DNA from: Firmicutes bacterium UBA6648
GTDB taxonomy: Bacteria > Bacillota > Clostridia > Peptostreptococcales > Anaerovoracaceae
Length of the DNA: 7,783 nt
Reading direction: 5' to 3'
NCBI GenBank assembly: GCA_002455605.1
Contig: DKLE01000240.1
Coordinates: forward strand, 1 to 7,783
Position 1 is the first letter of the stretch. Each line of letters starts with the position of its first letter. The notes under the pieces were generated by a model. That model was given only the letters and a program-made list of their open reading frames with translations. It did not search any database and was not told the DNA's origin. Shown here piece by piece: positions 6,730-7,783 of this stretch. The position numbers and the translations under genes were made by a program.

Positions 6730-7692
6730 TTGAAATTAACATCTGGTAATAGTGTTAAGGATATAATCCAAAAAAATAAACCATTAATTGTTTTGCTGAT
6801 ATTGTGTACTGCTATGGCATGTTTGAGCGACAGCTTCTTTTCTTGGAAGAACCTTCTAACAGTATTGAGACAAACCTCAATCAATGCTGTTATTGCAACC
6901 GGTATGACCTTTGCTATCTTGATTGGCGGAATCGATTTGTCCGTTGGCTCTGTACTGGCTATTTGCGGTGCTGTTGCAGCCAGCCTGATCGCCTCCGGAA
7001 TGGATATGTTTTTAGCCATTTTGATTACTTTATTGTTAGGGCTTGCCATCGGTGTTGTTAATGGCCTGCTGATTAGCAAGGGAAGGCTACAGCCTTTTAT
7101 TGCCACCTTGGGGACCATGACCCTGCTCAGAGGATTGACTTTAGTTTATACCAAGGGCAAACCCATAGGAATGAGCGGAGGGGCAGACAGTCTGCTGTTC
7201 AGAAAAATAGGATCCGGTTATTTGCTGGGGCTTCCTATTCCTGTTTATATCATGATCATTGTTTTCATCATTGCTTATTATATTCTGAGGCATTTACGCA
7301 TGGGACGATACATTTATGCCCTTGGTTCCAATGAGGAAGCAACTATTTATTCCGGTATTAAAACCGATAAAGTGAAGCTTTTTGTATACGGAGCTTCTGC
7401 ATTGCTGGCATCCTTGGCGGGCATTATCGTGACCGCCAGACTGGGAACAGCAGCACCCACTGCGGGGGAAGGCTATGAACTGGATGCTATAGCCGCTGTA
7501 GTGCTTGGAGGAACAAGCATGTCCGGGGGTGTTGGAACCATTGGAGGTACGGCTGTAGGTGCTTTAATTATAGGAATATTGAATAATGCTTTAAATTTAT
7601 TGCAGGTTCCTTCCTACTATCAAAATGTGGCCAAGGGTGCGGTGATTTTGTTCGCCGTACTGCTGGACAGAAAACAGAAATCTGTCCGATAA
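6730..7692 (+). CDS. rbsC: Ribose-type ABC importer permease
   Basis: RbsC is the membrane subunit of a CUT2 sugar importer and works with RbsA and a binding lipoprotein. The 320 residues fit the family. Hydrophobic segments occur at about 18-36, 50-68, 72-90, 93-115, 122-140, 168-187, 216-236, 252-270 and 273-315, consistent with eight to ten membrane helices. Hallmarks are GGIDLSVGS (66-74), the cytoplasmic-loop sequence YALGSNEEATIYSGI (196-210) that contacts the ATPase, and the C-terminal VVLGGTSMSGGVGTIGGT (257-274). Translation starts at TTG, 5 bases after the rbsA stop. The initiation context is weak and the gene may depend on coupling to rbsA translation. The family assignment is firm; ribose as substrate is inferred from rbsD and the operon order. 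Confidence 0.94.
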   Translation: MKLTSGNSVKDIIQKNKPLIVLLILCTAMACLSDSFFSWKNLLTVLRQTSINAVIATGMTFAILIGGIDLSVGSVLAICGAVAASLIASGMDMFLAILITLLLGLAIGVVNGLLISKGRLQPFIATLGTMTLLRGLTLVYTKGKPIGMSGGADSLLFRKIGSGYLLGLPIPVYIMIIVFIIAYYILRHLRMGRYIYALGSNEEATIYSGIKTDKVKLFVYGASALLASLAGIIVTARLGTAAPTAGEGYELDAIAAVVLGGTSMSGGVGTIGGTAVGALIIGILNNALNLLQVPSYYQNVAKGAVILFAVLLDRKQKSVR

Positions 7693-7703
7693 CTGTTTCT
7701 TGT

Positions 7704-7728
7704 TATTTAATCGATAGGCGATTAAATA
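7704..7728 (+). other. Hairpin in the spacer before the second binding-protein gene
   Basis: TATTTAATCG (7704-7713) pairs perfectly with CGATTAAATA (7719-7728) around a 5-base ATAGG loop. It starts 12 bases after the permease stop and ends 36 bases before the next ATG. No T-run follows, only ATATATTG, so it is not a standard terminator. A role in stabilising the downstream binding-protein mRNA or in modest attenuation is plausible but unproven. Confidence 0.6.
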
Positions 7729-7764
7729 TATATTGTATTAATTGTTAATTTAGGAGGATGAAAA

Positions 7765-7783
7765 ATGAAAAAGATTTTAGTGG
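7765..7783 (+). CDS. Start of a gene, probably ribose-binding lipoprotein (rbsB position), 3'-truncated
   Basis: Only six codons are visible (MKKILV) before the window ends. A strong AGGAGG (7752-7757) lies 7 bases before the ATG, a better site than those of the other genes. A basic start followed by hydrophobic residues fits the beginning of a signal peptide. In rbs operons the binding-protein gene usually follows rbsC, so that is the expected product, but the visible residues alone cannot show it. The ATG at 7758 abuts the ribosome binding site and is not a credible start. Confidence 0.6.

Noticed and set aside
6693..7118. Antisense open frame of 141 codons opposite the rbsA-rbsC junction
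   Set aside because: It mirrors the permease coding sequence, whose hydrophobic codons leave an open reverse frame. There is no independent evidence for a gene.
7700..7728. Internal promoter before the second binding-protein gene (TTGTTA, 17 bases, TAAATA)
   Set aside because: Only four of six and three of six consensus matches in AT-rich DNA, and it overlaps the hairpin. It cannot be supported over chance.
7737..7749. Inverted repeat ATTAA-TTG-TTAAT as a second operator
   Set aside because: It is short, made only of A/T in its arms, lacks the central CpG of the main operator, and is expected by chance in such AT-rich DNA.

Overview
The window looks like chromosomal carbohydrate-utilisation DNA from a low-to-moderate GC Gram-positive anaerobe, probably a member of Clostridia. 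The signs are AT-rich spacers, strong AGGAGG-type ribosome binding sites, TTG start codons, a Gram-positive lipoprotein lipobox, and frequent AGA/ATA codons. No genus can be named from this sequence alone. All genes lie on the + strand, are tightly packed and appear intact. No mobile element, CRISPR array, tRNA or rRNA was seen.

Module 1 (1-3641) is the downstream end of a sugar or polyol operon. It contains a 5'-truncated sugar-binding lipoprotein (1-936), a hairpin in the following spacer (952-990), a zinc-dependent NAD-type polyol dehydrogenase of the sorbitol/xylitol dehydrogenase family (1020-2063) and a xylulokinase (2068-3591). A strong intrinsic terminator (3609-3641) closes it. The pairing suggests that a pentitol such as xylitol or D-arabitol is captured, imported, oxidised to D-xylulose and phosphorylated to D-xylulose 5-phosphate. 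The permease and ATPase for this binding protein are presumably upstream, outside the window.

Module 2 (3668-7783) is a ribose-type operon. A near-consensus sigma-A promoter (TTGACA, 17 bases, TAAAAT) is followed by a perfect 14-bp palindrome, GTTAAACGTTTAAC. Then come a LacI-family repressor (rbsR-like, 3748-4791), D-ribose pyranase (rbsD, 4812-5219), the double ATPase (rbsA, 5231-6724) and the permease (rbsC, 6730-7692, TTG start). After a spacer hairpin (7704-7728) come the first codons of what is probably the cognate binding protein (7765 onward). The palindrome lies just downstream of the predicted transcription start, so the repressor probably controls its own gene and the transporter genes together.

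Both modules feed the pentose phosphate pathway, one at D-xylulose 5-phosphate and the other, after phosphorylation, at D-ribose 5-phosphate. The ribokinase gene that often sits between rbsR and rbsD is absent from that position. The region reads as ordinary catabolic DNA. The points most worth a second look are the regulatory sites, the spacer hairpins flanking or preceding binding-protein genes, and the missing ribokinase.
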